This document shows positions 7,697 to 16,153 of a stretch of DNA of 64,000 bases, in pieces. Positions within the stretch are counted from its first letter, which is position 1; every line of letters begins with the position of its first letter. The notes below the pieces were generated by a model. It saw only the letters and a list, made by a program, of their open reading frames with translations. It searched no databases and had not been told where the DNA came from. The position numbers and the translations under genes were made by a program. This DNA comes from Pseudomonadota bacterium (GTDB lineage: Bacteria > Myxococcota_A > Polyangia > GCA-2747355): NCBI GenBank assembly GCA_016711215.1, contig JADJTL010000001.1, positions 1,174,001 through 1,238,000 of the forward strand, given 5' to 3'.

Positions 7697-9577
7697 TCAG
7701 TCGGCCAGCCGCACGTGCAGCTCGCGCAGCTGCGCCGCCTCCGCCGGGCCAGGAGCGCTGGTCAGCAGGCAGGTGCCCTTCTGGGTCTTGGGGAAGGCGA
7801 TGACATCGCGCAGCGAGGTGGCGCCGCACATCAGCATCACCAGCCGATCGAGGCCGATGGCGATGCCGCCGTGCGGCGGGGGACCGAAGCGAAACGCCTC
7901 GAGCAGGAAGGAGAACTTGGCCTCGGCTTGTGCTGGGCTGAGGCCGATCGCGGTGAAGAGCTGCGCTTGGATCTCCGGCTCGTGATTGCGAATCGATCCG
8001 CCGGCGATCTCGACGCCGTTAAGCACGAAGTCGTAGGCGCGGGCGCGCACGGAGCCCTGCGCCGGGGTGCCGAGCAGCGGCAGGTCCTCCGGGCGCGGCG
8101 CGGTGAAGGGATGATGGCAGGCGACCCAGGCGCCAGCCTCGCTGCGCTCGAGCAGCGGAAAATCCGTGACCCAGAGCGGCGCCCAGGCAGCGTGGTCGAT
8201 CAGCCCGAAGCGCTCGGCCATCTGCGCGCGCAGCAAGGCGAGCGCGTTGTTGGCGATGCCCGGTTGATCGGCGAGGAAGAGCAGCACGTCGCCCGCCGTG
8301 GCGCCGAGCCGGGCGTCGATCGCGCGCATCGTCTCCGGCCGCAAGGCCTTGGCGAAGGGGGCCTGCCAGCTCGTCTCGCCAGCGGCCGGCTGTAGGCGCG
8401 CATAGGCCACGCCCTTGGCGCCGACCGGACGCACCAGCTCAGGTAGGGCGTCGAGGTCCTTGCGCGAGAGCTCGCTTGCGCGGCCGGGCAGGCGCAGCGC
8501 CTTGACGATCCCCCCGGCCTCGATCGCGCCGTCGAAGACGCGGAACCCAGAGCCGGCGCAGAGATCGCTGACGTCGGTCAGGCGCAGGTCATAGCGCAGA
8601 TCGGGCTTGTCGCAGCCGTAGCTGGCGATGGCCTCCTGATACGTCATCCGCGGAAAGGGCACGGGAAGCGTCACGCCGAGCGCCTGGGTGAAGAGCCGGG
8701 CCATCAGGCGCTCGACGATGCCGTAGAGCAGCTCTTCATGGGCGAAGGCCAGCTCGAGGTCGATCTGCGTGAACTCGGGCTGCCGGTCACCGCGCAGATC
8801 CTCATCGCGGAAGCAGCGCACGATCTGGAAATAGCGGTCGAAGCCAGCCACCATCAGCAGCTGCTTGAAGAGCTGCGGCGACTCCGCCAGCGCGTAGAAC
8901 TGCTGTGGGTTGAGGCGACTCGGCACCAAGAAGTTCCGCGCTCCACCCGGCGTGTGCTTGATCAGCACCGGTGTCTCGAGCTCGAGAAAGCCCTCCGCGC
9001 TGAGCTGCTCACGCGTGGCGCTGCTAACCGCCGCCCGCAGCGCGAAGTTGCGCTGCAGGGCGGGGCGCCGCAGATCGAGGTAGCGGTAGCGCAGGCGCAG
9101 GCTTTCGCGCGTGTCGGTCTCGTCGTCGAGGGAGAAGGGCGGCGTTTGCGAGCGCGAGAGGATCTCGAGCTGCGCCACGCTGACCTCCACGGAGCCGGTT
9201 GGGAGCTTGGGATTGACGTTGTCGCCGCGGTCGGCGACGCGCCCGCGCACGGCGATGCAGAACTCGCCACGCAGATCGCCAGCCAGGCGATGAGCCTCGG
9301 CGCCGACATCCGCGCGAAAGACGAGCTGCGTGATGCCGTAGCGGTCGCGCAGGTCGACGAAGATCGCGCCGCCGTGATCGCGGCGGTTGGCGACCCAGCC
9401 CATCAGCACGACCTCCTGGTCGCGATGCTCGGGACGCAGGTCGCCGCAGGTATGGGTGCGACCGACCGCCAGCAGGACGCTCGGCGTCGTGGCCGCGGCC
9501 TGCGGTGCGGCGGCGGGGTCGGCCGTTGACGAGACTGCGGACGGTGGTGCGGTAGTCGCGGTAGTGATGTCGGACAC
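7697..9577 (-). CDS. aspS: Aspartyl-tRNA synthetase, bacterial type, probably non-discriminating
   Basis: About 626 aa class IIb synthetase with anticodon-binding OB domain, class II motif 2 (FRDEDLRGDRQPEFTQ), a GAD-type insertion and motif 3 (GIAIGLDRLVMLM). It charges tRNA-Asp, and possibly tRNA-Asn. In the OB domain the stretch is NRRDHGGAIF: His where the discriminating E. coli enzyme has Leu (RRDLGS). Known non-discriminating bacterial enzymes carry His here, so Asp-tRNA-Asn formation with later GatCAB amidation is inferred. The start is the GTG at 9577 because GGAGGT lies 4 bases upstream; an ATG 24 bases earlier is possible. Odd: about 35 residues of Ala/Thr/Pro/Ser-rich N-terminal extension before the catalytic protein begins. 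Confidence 0.95.
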   Translation of the reverse strand: MSDITTATTAPPSAVSSTADPAAAPQAAATTPSVLLAVGRTHTCGDLRPEHRDQEVVLMGWVANRRDHGGAIFVDLRDRYGITQLVFRADVGAEAHRLAGDLRGEFCIAVRGRVADRGDNVNPKLPTGSVEVSVAQLEILSRSQTPPFSLDDETDTRESLRLRYRYLDLRRPALQRNFALRAAVSSATREQLSAEGFLELETPVLIKHTPGGARNFLVPSRLNPQQFYALAESPQLFKQLLMVAGFDRYFQIVRCFRDEDLRGDRQPEFTQIDLELAFAHEELLYGIVERLMARLFTQALGVTLPVPFPRMTYQEAIASYGCDKPDLRYDLRLTDVSDLCAGSGFRVFDGAIEAGGIVKALRLPGRASELSRKDLDALPELVRPVGAKGVAYARLQPAAGETSWQAPFAKALRPETMRAIDARLGATAGDVLLFLADQPGIANNALALLRAQMAERFGLIDHAAWAPLWVTDFPLLERSEAGAWVACHHPFTAPRPEDLPLLGTPAQGSVRARAYDFVLNGVEIAGGSIRNHEPEIQAQLFTAIGLSPAQAEAKFSFLLEAFRFGPPPHGGIAIGLDRLVMLMCGATSLRDVIAFPKTQKGTCLLTSAPGPAEAAQLRELHVRLAD

Positions 9578-9799
9578 GAGGACCTCCAGCGACCTCCTCA
9601 TAGCCCGCTGCTCCCGGGCCCGTCAACGCAGCGGGTCGCTGCGCGATCGGTTCTTCGGCTCCTGGGCGCCAGGCGCCAGGCCGTGGCGCTGATCCCGCGC
9701 CGTCGGCAATGGGGCCTTACCAGTGGAGCATTGCCCGCGGGGCATTAGCGCTGGGGCATCGCATTGCCGTGGGCGATGAATAGTCATAGCGTACGCGCG

Positions 9800-10681
9800 A
9801 TGCGCATCGCTCACCTCTCGGATCTGCATCTGCGCACCGACCTGCCGATACCGCGCAGGGCGTGGCTGAGTCAGCGGGTCCTCGGCGCGATCAACCTGTC
9901 GCTGAGGCGCGGGCGGGAGTACCCGGAGCGCCTCGTCGAGGTGCTTTGGGCCGAGCTGAGGCAGGTGGCGCCCGATCATCTGATCGTCTCGGGCGAACTG
10001 ACGAACCTCTCGCTGGGCGGCGAGTTCGAGCGGGCGCGGCGCGCGCTCCTGGCCCTGGGCCTGCCGAGCGCGGCGATCACGGTCGTCCCGGGCAATCATG
10101 ACGCCTATACCTGGGGCAGCGTGCGCGACGGCGACTTCGCGCGGGTGATGGCTGACTTCCTGCACACAGACCTGCCTAGCGGCAGTGCGGGGCCCTATCC
10201 GCTGGTGCATCTGCGCGGACCCGTCGCGATCGTCGGTCTCAGCAGCGCCGTATGGTCGCCGCCGCTGATGGCTACCGGCCGCGTGGGCGCGACCCAGCTC
10301 GCGGCCGCCGAGGCGCTGCTCGGCCATCCCGAGGTGCGCACGCGTACGCGAATCGTCGTCGTGCATCACCCGCCGCGCTCGCCGCATGCACACTGGCATA
10401 AGCGGCTGGTCGACGGCGCGTCGCTGCTCGCGATGCTTGAGCGGACCGGCGCCGACCTGCTGCTCCACGGCCATCTGCATCGAAGCTGCGCCGACAGTCT
10501 GCCCGGCCCCGCGGGCCAGGCGATCCGCGTGATCGGGCTGACCTCGAGCACCTGGCTCAGCCCGGATCCCGCGCGGCGGGCGCGCTACAACCTCTTGGAG
10601 GTCGACGCCCCGGGCGCGTCGCCAAGGGTAGGGTCGCGCCGCTTCGCCCCGGCGCTGCGGGCCTTCGTCGCCGATTCCTGA
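9800..10681 (+). CDS. Calcineurin-like metallophosphoesterase
   Basis: About 293 aa cytoplasmic phosphoesterase. The metal-binding motifs occur in order: HLSDLHL at the N-terminus, SGELTN, VVPGNHDAY, VVHHPP and LLHGHLHRS. This is the DxH...GD...GNHD...H...GHxH pattern of two-metal phosphoesterases (phosphodiesterase/Icc/CpdA-like). The second motif has Glu instead of the usual bridging Asp (GE for GD), which is unusual. Substrate unknown. The start MRIAHLSD at 9800 is typical for the family; upstream ATGs (9764, 9776) would add 8-12 residues without family support. It is divergent from aspS across a 220-bp gap with no other feature visible. Confidence 0.85.
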   Translation: MRIAHLSDLHLRTDLPIPRRAWLSQRVLGAINLSLRRGREYPERLVEVLWAELRQVAPDHLIVSGELTNLSLGGEFERARRALLALGLPSAAITVVPGNHDAYTWGSVRDGDFARVMADFLHTDLPSGSAGPYPLVHLRGPVAIVGLSSAVWSPPLMATGRVGATQLAAAEALLGHPEVRTRTRIVVVHHPPRSPHAHWHKRLVDGASLLAMLERTGADLLLHGHLHRSCADSLPGPAGQAIRVIGLTSSTWLSPDPARRARYNLLEVDAPGASPRVGSRRFAPALRAFVADS

Positions 10682-10693
10682 GCGCCGCGGTCG

Positions 10694-11554
10694 TCAGTAG
10701 ACCACGCCGGCGTAGCCGACGAAGCTGGCATTGGGGCGCACGTCGGCGCTGGTGGCGTAGCGCAGGCGCTCGCCGCTGCTCGCGCCCAAGCGCTGTGCGC
10801 ATTGCCAGGCGGCGGCCACGGCACCAGGGCAACACGCATTGCGGTGCAGGCGGCCGGTTTGCAGCACCTCGAGGGGCGTGCCCTCACAGGCTGCGGCGAG
10901 GAAGAGCGGGTCATTGGTCTCGCGCACCCAGCGCTCGGCGCCGGCGCCGCTGCCCTGTGGCGTCCAGCCGTAGTTCGGACCGTAGTGCGTCAAGTCCGTC
11001 GAGGCGATCACCGCGATCGGACGGCCGAGTCGTCTCGCGGCCTCGACCACGGCGTCCGCGAGCTGCAGCGTCGCGGCCCGCGGCGGCGCGCCGAGGATCA
11101 CGAGGCGCGCGGCCGGGAAGAAATGCTTGATCAGCGGAAACACCACCTCGGCGGAGTTGTCCTGCGTGTGGTTGAGGGGGCTCTCCGCGCGCAGCGGCGC
11201 GGCGGTGGCGAGCTGCTGCACGAGGGCCTCATCGGTGTCGAGCGGGCCGAAGGGCGTCCAGCACTGGCCGTGCTGCATCACCGTGCTCGCGGCGTCGGGC
11301 CCGAGGTGGCCAGCGAAGAGCACGATCGTCTCGGAGGCGCTGGCGGCCGCAGCGAGCTCGCGCACGACGTTGTAGGCGATCGCGCCAGAGAAGGCCCAGC
11401 CGGCGTGCGGCACGATGCCCCCGACGAGCTGCGTGCGCTGGCTGTCGACCGCGCCGCGCTCGAAGCGACCGAAGCTCGCCTGGCAGCCCGCGGGCGTCGC
11501 GGGATACCAGCTTCCGGCCAACTCGGCCACGCGAAGCTGTTGCGGTCTGGCCAT
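10694..11554 (-). CDS. amrB: AmmeMemoRadiSam system protein B (MEMO family)
   Basis: About 286 aa. Family marks: an early GSWYP segment, PHAGWAFSGAIAYNVV, a His in the GHLGPD stretch, STDLTHYGPNYG and a late CCPGA containing the conserved Cys. These correspond to the His/His/Cys pocket of MEMO1/AmrB, related to extradiol dioxygenases. AmrB normally occurs with AmrA (AMMECR1) and a radical SAM protein; neither partner is in the window. Biochemical role unsettled; metal or redox chemistry is proposed for the family. ATG at 11554 has GGGGAG 6 bases upstream, so 30 extra upstream residues of the open frame are excluded. Convergent with the phosphoesterase (12-bp gap). Confidence 0.85.
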   Translation of the reverse strand: MARPQQLRVAELAGSWYPATPAGCQASFGRFERGAVDSQRTQLVGGIVPHAGWAFSGAIAYNVVRELAAAASASETIVLFAGHLGPDAASTVMQHGQCWTPFGPLDTDEALVQQLATAAPLRAESPLNHTQDNSAEVVFPLIKHFFPAARLVILGAPPRAATLQLADAVVEAARRLGRPIAVIASTDLTHYGPNYGWTPQGSGAGAERWVRETNDPLFLAAACEGTPLEVLQTGRLHRNACCPGAVAAAWQCAQRLGASSGERLRYATSADVRPNASFVGYAGVVY

Positions 11555-11686
11555 CGATCGCTCCCCGCGCGGCCGCGCGAGGTTCGCCCGCGCAACAGGT
11601 TTCGCCCGCGCAACACAGAGTGCCACTCGTGGCGGTGAGGTCAACGTTATCGCCCGGGCGGCCGGGGTCGTGGTGGCAGCGGGGCG

Positions 11687-11694
11687 TGTATACT
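11687..11694 (+). promoter_or_regulatory. Candidate -10 box
   Basis: TGTATACT lies 50 bp before the start of the cyclic-nucleotide-domain gene, in an otherwise very GC-rich gap. No TTGACA-like -35 is visible at 16-18 bp spacing. Weak call on base composition and position only. Confidence 0.3.
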
Positions 11695-11744
11695 CCCGCC
11701 CGAGGCGCGCGGCGCTTGACGGGGAACGCGCGCGGGATGGGGAG

Positions 11745-13070
11745 ATGATGAACGCATTGGACGAGCGACTGGATCGGGCCGATGAGGCGTGGATCGCCGG
11801 ACAACAGGCCGCGGCGCTGCGCCGCTACTGCGAGCTGCTGCGCGGGGCGCCTGATTCCCTCTACCTCTGGTATCGCACGGCGGCTGCTTTGGGCGCGCTG
11901 CAGGGCTGGGCGGAGGCCGCGCGGGGGCTCGAGCTCTGCGCAGAGGCGCTCGCGGAGCAGGGCCAGCTCCTGCTCGCCTTGGGCGCGGCGCAGGACCTCG
12001 GGCACGCCGATCCTGCTGCGGCTGCGCGGGTCCTGCGCGCGATCGCCGAGCGCTATGGTGCCGGCTCCCCGCGTCTGGCCACGGGGCGATCGAAGCCGCC
12101 CCCGCCACCGGCCCCCGACGCCATTGCTCCCGAGCCCGAGGAGCTGAGGGTGGCCGAGGGCCCGGCCTTGTTTGCGTTGGCGCATGAGCTTTGCGGCGAC
12201 GCGCTCCAGCACTGGCGCCGGATCAGCGCGGAGCCCTCCCCGCTGCCGCCCCACGCGCTCCTTTCGGCGCTCAGCGCGGAGGATATCGTCGAGCTCGGTG
12301 GCCTCCTGCAGCGGCGCGAGCTGGCGGCGGGAACGGTGATCGTGCGGCAGGGCGACGCGGGGACCTCGCTCTTCCTGCTCGCGCATGGGCTGGTGGCGGT
12401 GGAGCGCGACGGCGTGACGCTGGCGCACCTGCGGCCCGGCGCGTTCTTCGGCGAGATGGCCCTGCTGACGCAGGAAGGGCGCCTGGCCAGCGTCACGGCT
12501 GAGCGGCCGGCGCTGGTCTTCGAGTTGGCGCGCGGCGCGCTCGAGGACGCCGTCAGCGGTGCACCGCGCCTGGCCGAGGGGCTCGCGCGTGCGGCGCGGC
12601 AGCGCCTGTTGCGGGCGCTGCTTGCGACCTCGCCGCTCTTTCGGCCCCTCGAGCCCGAGCGGCGCGAGGCGTTGGTCGCGCTCTTCAGCGCGCAGGTCTA
12701 TGAACGCGGTGAGGTGGTCGTGCACGAGGGGGGGGCGGCCGAGGGGCTCTACGTCGTGCTCAGCGGCACCGTGCGCGTGGTTCGCGACGACCAGGGGGAG
12801 CCGCTGCTGCTGGCCGACTTCGGTCCGGGGCAGGTCTTCGGTGAGATCTCGCTGCTGCACCAACGTCCGGCCACAGCGACCGTGACAGCCGTCGACCGCG
12901 CCGTCGTGCTCTGTCTACCGCGCGCGGCCTTCAATGCGCACGTCAGTGAGTTCCCCGAAGTGGTGGCGCACGCCTATCAGCTCGCCCTCGAGCGCGAGGC
13001 CAGCAACGCCGAGCTGGGGCGGAGCCGACCGCTTCTCATCGACGAGCTCGATGGCGCAGTGATCGTCTAG
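11745..13070 (+). CDS. Protein with N-terminal TPR-like helices and two cyclic-nucleotide-binding domains
   Basis: 441 aa, no signal or membrane segment. Residues 1-110 are helical and TPR-like (DEAWIAGQQAAALRRYCELL). A Pro-rich linker follows, then two cNMP-binding domains, each with its phosphate-binding cassette: GAFFGEMALLTQEGRLASVT and GQVFGEISLLHQRPATATVT. The first keeps an Arg in the RLAS position; the second has Arg one step early, so ligand binding there is less sure. There is no C-terminal helix-turn-helix, so it is not a CRP/FNR regulator as it stands; a scaffold or signalling adaptor is inferred. Adjacent ATGs at 11745 and 11748 are both possible, with GGGGAG directly upstream. 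Similar double-cNMP proteins are common in myxobacteria. Confidence 0.8.
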   Translation: MMNALDERLDRADEAWIAGQQAAALRRYCELLRGAPDSLYLWYRTAAALGALQGWAEAARGLELCAEALAEQGQLLLALGAAQDLGHADPAAAARVLRAIAERYGAGSPRLATGRSKPPPPPAPDAIAPEPEELRVAEGPALFALAHELCGDALQHWRRISAEPSPLPPHALLSALSAEDIVELGGLLQRRELAAGTVIVRQGDAGTSLFLLAHGLVAVERDGVTLAHLRPGAFFGEMALLTQEGRLASVTAERPALVFELARGALEDAVSGAPRLAEGLARAARQRLLRALLATSPLFRPLEPERREALVALFSAQVYERGEVVVHEGGAAEGLYVVLSGTVRVVRDDQGEPLLLADFGPGQVFGEISLLHQRPATATVTAVDRAVVLCLPRAAFNAHVSEFPEVVAHAYQLALEREASNAELGRSRPLLIDELDGAVIV

Positions 13071-13106
13071 TCGCGCGTCAGACGGGCGTCCTGATTCCGC
13101 GTGGCG

Positions 13107-13125
13107 GGAGCCTTGCCAAGGCTCC
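13107..13125 (+). terminator. Hairpin, possible terminator
   Basis: GGAGCCTT-GCC-AAGGCTCC is a perfect 8-bp stem with a 3-base loop, 37 bp after the stop of the cyclic-nucleotide-domain gene. No T run follows, so it would be a weak intrinsic terminator or a pause/processing site. Confidence 0.45.
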
Positions 13126-13182
13126 GGCTGCTGATCTAGAGAGCTGATCCCACAGGGGCGTGAAGCGAGGAGGAGGGGTCGA

Positions 13183-14526
13183 ATGTTGCAGATAGGGACG
13201 AGGCGCGCGCTGCTCGCCTGTGTCGGTCTGGTGGGCGTGCTCGCGTGTGTCGAGCAAGAGCCCGATCGCCCGACCGCCACCGACTGGGCGGCGATCGGCA
13301 AGCAGTTGCTCAAGAGCGATCCCAAACCGCAGTTTCCGGTGAACGCCGACCTCGAGGGCAAGGTGATCTACCTCGGGCTCGATGTCAGCCCGCAGCCGAT
13401 CATCGCCGGCAAGCCCTTCACGCTGACGCACTACTGGCGAGTCAAGCAACCGGTGCCGGGCTGGGAGACCTTTACGCATCTCACCGACCCCAGCCTGAAG
13501 CAGTTCATCAACGCCGACCACCGGGCGATCGGTGGTCGGTATCCGGCGAGCATGTGGAAGGCCGGCGACGTGATTCGCGACGAGCACACCGTCTCGCTGC
13601 CCGCAGGGTGGCCGGCGACCCGACTCGAGGTCTTCACGGGGCTCTGGCGCGAGAGCCTGCGGATGCGGATCAAGGGCCCGCAGGACGATAAGAGTCGCGT
13701 GCTCGCCGCTTCGATCCCCGTCGCTGCCGGCCCGACGACCCGTCAGGAGCGCCCAGCGTTGGTGCGTCTGATCGCGCGACAGGCCACGGGCGCGCTGAAG
13801 ATCGATGGCAAGCTCGACGAGGCGAGCTGGCGCGCGGCCGCGCCCACCGGCGCCTTCGTCGATACCTTGACCGGCGCGGCCGGCGAGGTGAGGACGACCG
13901 CCCGGATGCTTTGGGACGCGCGCGGGCTCTATGTCGCCTTCGAGAACGCCGACAGCGACATCTGGACCACCCTGAAGCAGCGCGACGACAAGCTCTGGAC
14001 CCAGGAGGCCGTCGAGATCTTCCTCGACGCCGACGGGGACGGGCGCGACTACATCGAGCTGCAGGTCAACCCAGCCGGCGCGATCTTCGACAGCTACCTG
14101 TCCGACTACCGCGAGAACGACAATGCGTGGAACTCGGCGATCGAGGCCGCAGTGCAGGTCGACGGCACGCTAGACCGGCGGGACGACGTGGACCGTAGCT
14201 GGACGGTGGAGCTCTTCTTGCCGTGGCGCGACGTGCGCGGCAAGGAGGGCGTGGTGGGCCTGGGCACACCCCCCTCCCTCGGCGACCGCTGGCGGATCAA
14301 CTTCTTCCGGCTTGATGCCCCGAAGGGGAAGGCGCAGCTTGCGGTCGGATGGTCGCCCCCGCTGGTCGGCGACTTCCATAAGGTCGACCGCTTCGGTGAG
14401 CTGGTTTTCGGCGACGCGACCGGTGCCACCGTCGCCGCCACGGCCACGCCTCCAGCCCCTGCCGCAGCGGCGAAGGCCGCGCTCAGCACGACGAAGCAGA
14501 AGCAACACAGGCCGGCGCAGAAGTAG
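13183..14526 (+). CDS. CBM9-like-domain lipoprotein
   Basis: 447 aa. The N-terminus is a lipoprotein signal (RRALLACVGLVGVLAC, Cys at about residue 22). The middle (about 50-180) is a beta-rich region of unknown family (LGLDVSPQPIIAGKPFTLTHYW). The C-terminal half is a family-9-carbohydrate-binding-like domain: LKIDGKLDEASWRAA, LWTQEAVEIFLDADGDGRDY, IELQVNPAGAIFD and WTVELFLPWRDV are typical of the CBM9/DOMON-like 'sugar-binding' fold found on outer-membrane-linked proteins. The tail is Ala/Lys rich. It probably sits in the outer membrane and may bind a saccharide or heme; ligand not inferable. AGGAGG lies upstream of the ATG. Confidence 0.75.
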   Translation: MLQIGTRRALLACVGLVGVLACVEQEPDRPTATDWAAIGKQLLKSDPKPQFPVNADLEGKVIYLGLDVSPQPIIAGKPFTLTHYWRVKQPVPGWETFTHLTDPSLKQFINADHRAIGGRYPASMWKAGDVIRDEHTVSLPAGWPATRLEVFTGLWRESLRMRIKGPQDDKSRVLAASIPVAAGPTTRQERPALVRLIARQATGALKIDGKLDEASWRAAAPTGAFVDTLTGAAGEVRTTARMLWDARGLYVAFENADSDIWTTLKQRDDKLWTQEAVEIFLDADGDGRDYIELQVNPAGAIFDSYLSDYRENDNAWNSAIEAAVQVDGTLDRRDDVDRSWTVELFLPWRDVRGKEGVVGLGTPPSLGDRWRINFFRLDAPKGKAQLAVGWSPPLVGDFHKVDRFGELVFGDATGATVAATATPPAPAAAAKAALSTTKQKQHRPAQK

Positions 14527-14534
14527 CAGCTCCC

Positions 14535-16052
14535 GTGGCGCTCTCAGCGGCGGCGGCGGATGCGCAGCCCGTTCTGCGCCCTGGCGTTAGCGCGCAGGAG
14601 CGGCGCAGGCGAGCCTTGCGGCGCGGCGCTGCGCTGGCCGTGGCCAGCGTTGGGTTGACGGCCTGCGCCTCCTCGCGCCCCCTCTCCCCAGGCGCCCGCC
14701 CGGCGCTGTCGCCAGGGCTGTCGCCAGGCGCGTCGGCCACGAGGTCGCGCGTCTCGCTCCGACCCGGTGGCGCGCCGGCGACCCACTACGGGCTGGCGTC
14801 ACCCTGGCTACCTCAGGGCGTCGCCCTTCGCCTTGCCGCCGCAGTCGGGCGCGCAGCGCGCGATGCGCAGGTGCCGTCGCCATGGCTCGACCGCGAGGCG
14901 GTTCAGGCCGCGCGCGACGTTTGCCGCGGACTGCCGCGCGCAGGCCCGCCGTCCCCCCGGCTGCTGGAGTTCGCGCTGCGGACGCGGGGATTGATCGAGC
15001 CGTTGCCCGATGTCGTGGTCGGCGACTGGCTGGCTACCGGGACTGAGCATGCCGCGGAGGCGCTGCGAGAGCGCCTTGCCGGCCTGCTGAAGCGGACGCG
15101 CTACGCCCGGGCGGGCGTCGCGGTCTGTCGATCGCTGCTTCGACCCGAACGCCGGCGCGTCGTCGCGCTGCTCTTGGAGAGCGCTGTGCGACTGGAGCCA
15201 GTGCCGCGCCAGGCGGCACTGGGGCAGCGCCTGCGCCTCCGCTTCCTGCGCCGCCAGCCCGGTCCCGCCCTCGCGTTGACCGTGACCTTTCCAGACGGGA
15301 GCGTGCGCGGCCTGCCGCTGCAGGTCCGCCAGGGCGGCTACGATGCCCTGGTCACCTGCGAAGCGCGCGGAAGGTACCGGATCGAGATCAGCGGGGAGGG
15401 CCCCTACGGCGACGAGGTGCTGGCGAACTTCCCGCTCGATTGCGCCGCCGCGCCGCCCACCACGCTCGAATTGCCGCCGAGCGCGCCGACGCTTGGGGCT
15501 GGGCCATCGACTGGGCTATCGACTGGGCCATCGACTGGGCTATCGACTGGGCCATCGACTGGGCTATCGACTGGGCTATCGACTGGGCCCGCCGGATCGA
15601 CGGCGGAGCAACTCGAGGCGGAGCTGTCGCTGCTGACGGCGACGCTACGCAGCCGATCGGGTCGGGCGGCGCTCGAGCCCGACGCGACGCTGGCCGGCGT
15701 GGCCCGCCGGCACGCGGAGGACATGCTAGCGCAGGGCTATCTCGGACATCGGGCGCCGCGCTTTGGCGGGCCGGTCGAGCGATTGCGCCGCGCTGGCCTG
15801 GCCTGTGCCGTGCTGCGCGAGAACGTCGCGCGTGGCTACGCTGTAGACGAGCTGTTGCACGCGTTGGCCGAGAGCCCTGCCCACCGCGCCAACCTGCTCG
15901 CCGAGGACGTCACGACCCTCGGCAGCGGCCTGGCCATTGACAGGGAGGCTCAGCCGCCCGTGCTCTTCGTGGCCCAGCTCTTCGCGGGGGGCCCCTGCAC
16001 GCGTGTCACCCCCACGCCTGCTGCCTCCACGCCCGTCGCCCCCACGCGTTGA
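14535..16052 (+). CDS. CAP/SCP-domain lipoprotein with 4-residue tandem repeats
   Basis: 505 aa from a GTG. It has a twin-Arg-rich start followed by LAVASVGLTAC (lipobox), so it is exported and lipidated. Residues about 60-320 are a unique region with a beta-rich part. A linker of alternating STGP/STGL repeats (15501-15584) follows, then a CAP/SCP domain (about residues 355-485). The CAP fold residues are present: GYLGHRAP (His), LRENVARGY (Glu) and SPAHRANLL (His). Bacterial CAP proteins are secreted, with roles in lipid binding or proteolysis that are poorly defined. The 12-bp repeat unit could change linker length by slippage without a frameshift. It lies 8 bp after the CBM9-like gene stop, so they are likely co-expressed. 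Confidence 0.8.
   Translation: MALSAAAADAQPVLRPGVSAQERRRRALRRGAALAVASVGLTACASSRPLSPGARPALSPGLSPGASATRSRVSLRPGGAPATHYGLASPWLPQGVALRLAAAVGRAARDAQVPSPWLDREAVQAARDVCRGLPRAGPPSPRLLEFALRTRGLIEPLPDVVVGDWLATGTEHAAEALRERLAGLLKRTRYARAGVAVCRSLLRPERRRVVALLLESAVRLEPVPRQAALGQRLRLRFLRRQPGPALALTVTFPDGSVRGLPLQVRQGGYDALVTCEARGRYRIEISGEGPYGDEVLANFPLDCAAAPPTTLELPPSAPTLGAGPSTGLSTGPSTGLSTGPSTGLSTGLSTGPAGSTAEQLEAELSLLTATLRSRSGRAALEPDATLAGVARRHAEDMLAQGYLGHRAPRFGGPVERLRRAGLACAVLRENVARGYAVDELLHALAESPAHRANLLAEDVTTLGSGLAIDREAQPPVLFVAQLFAGGPCTRVTPTPAASTPVAPTR
15501..15584. repeat. 12-bp minisatellite, seven copies, in the CAP gene
   Basis: Seven head-to-tail copies of GGGC(C/T)ATCGACT, mostly alternating C and T at the fifth base, with a partial copy at the right end. 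In the gene frame it encodes alternating STGP and STGL. The length is a multiple of three. There is no spacer, so it is not a CRISPR array. Confidence 0.95.
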
Positions 16053-16110
16053 CCGGCGGCGAAACCGCATGCTAGAGACCCGCGCGGCGGGTGGACGCCG
16101 TGTGCGAGGC

Positions 16111-16140
16111 CGCGACAGACCGCGACAGACCGCGACAGAC
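16111..16140. repeat. 10-bp tandem repeat before mtnP
   Basis: Three perfect copies of CGCGACAGAC end 13 bp before the mtnP start codon, abutting its GGGGAG ribosome site. They may lie in the 5' leader of the mtnP mRNA; function unknown. Confidence 0.85.
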
Positions 16141-16153
16141 GGGGAGTGTGCGA

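Noticed and set aside
15440..15940. Frame with WAID repeats over the 12-bp array
   Set aside because: Out-of-frame reading of the STGP/STGL repeat; the CAP gene frame continues cleanly on both sides.
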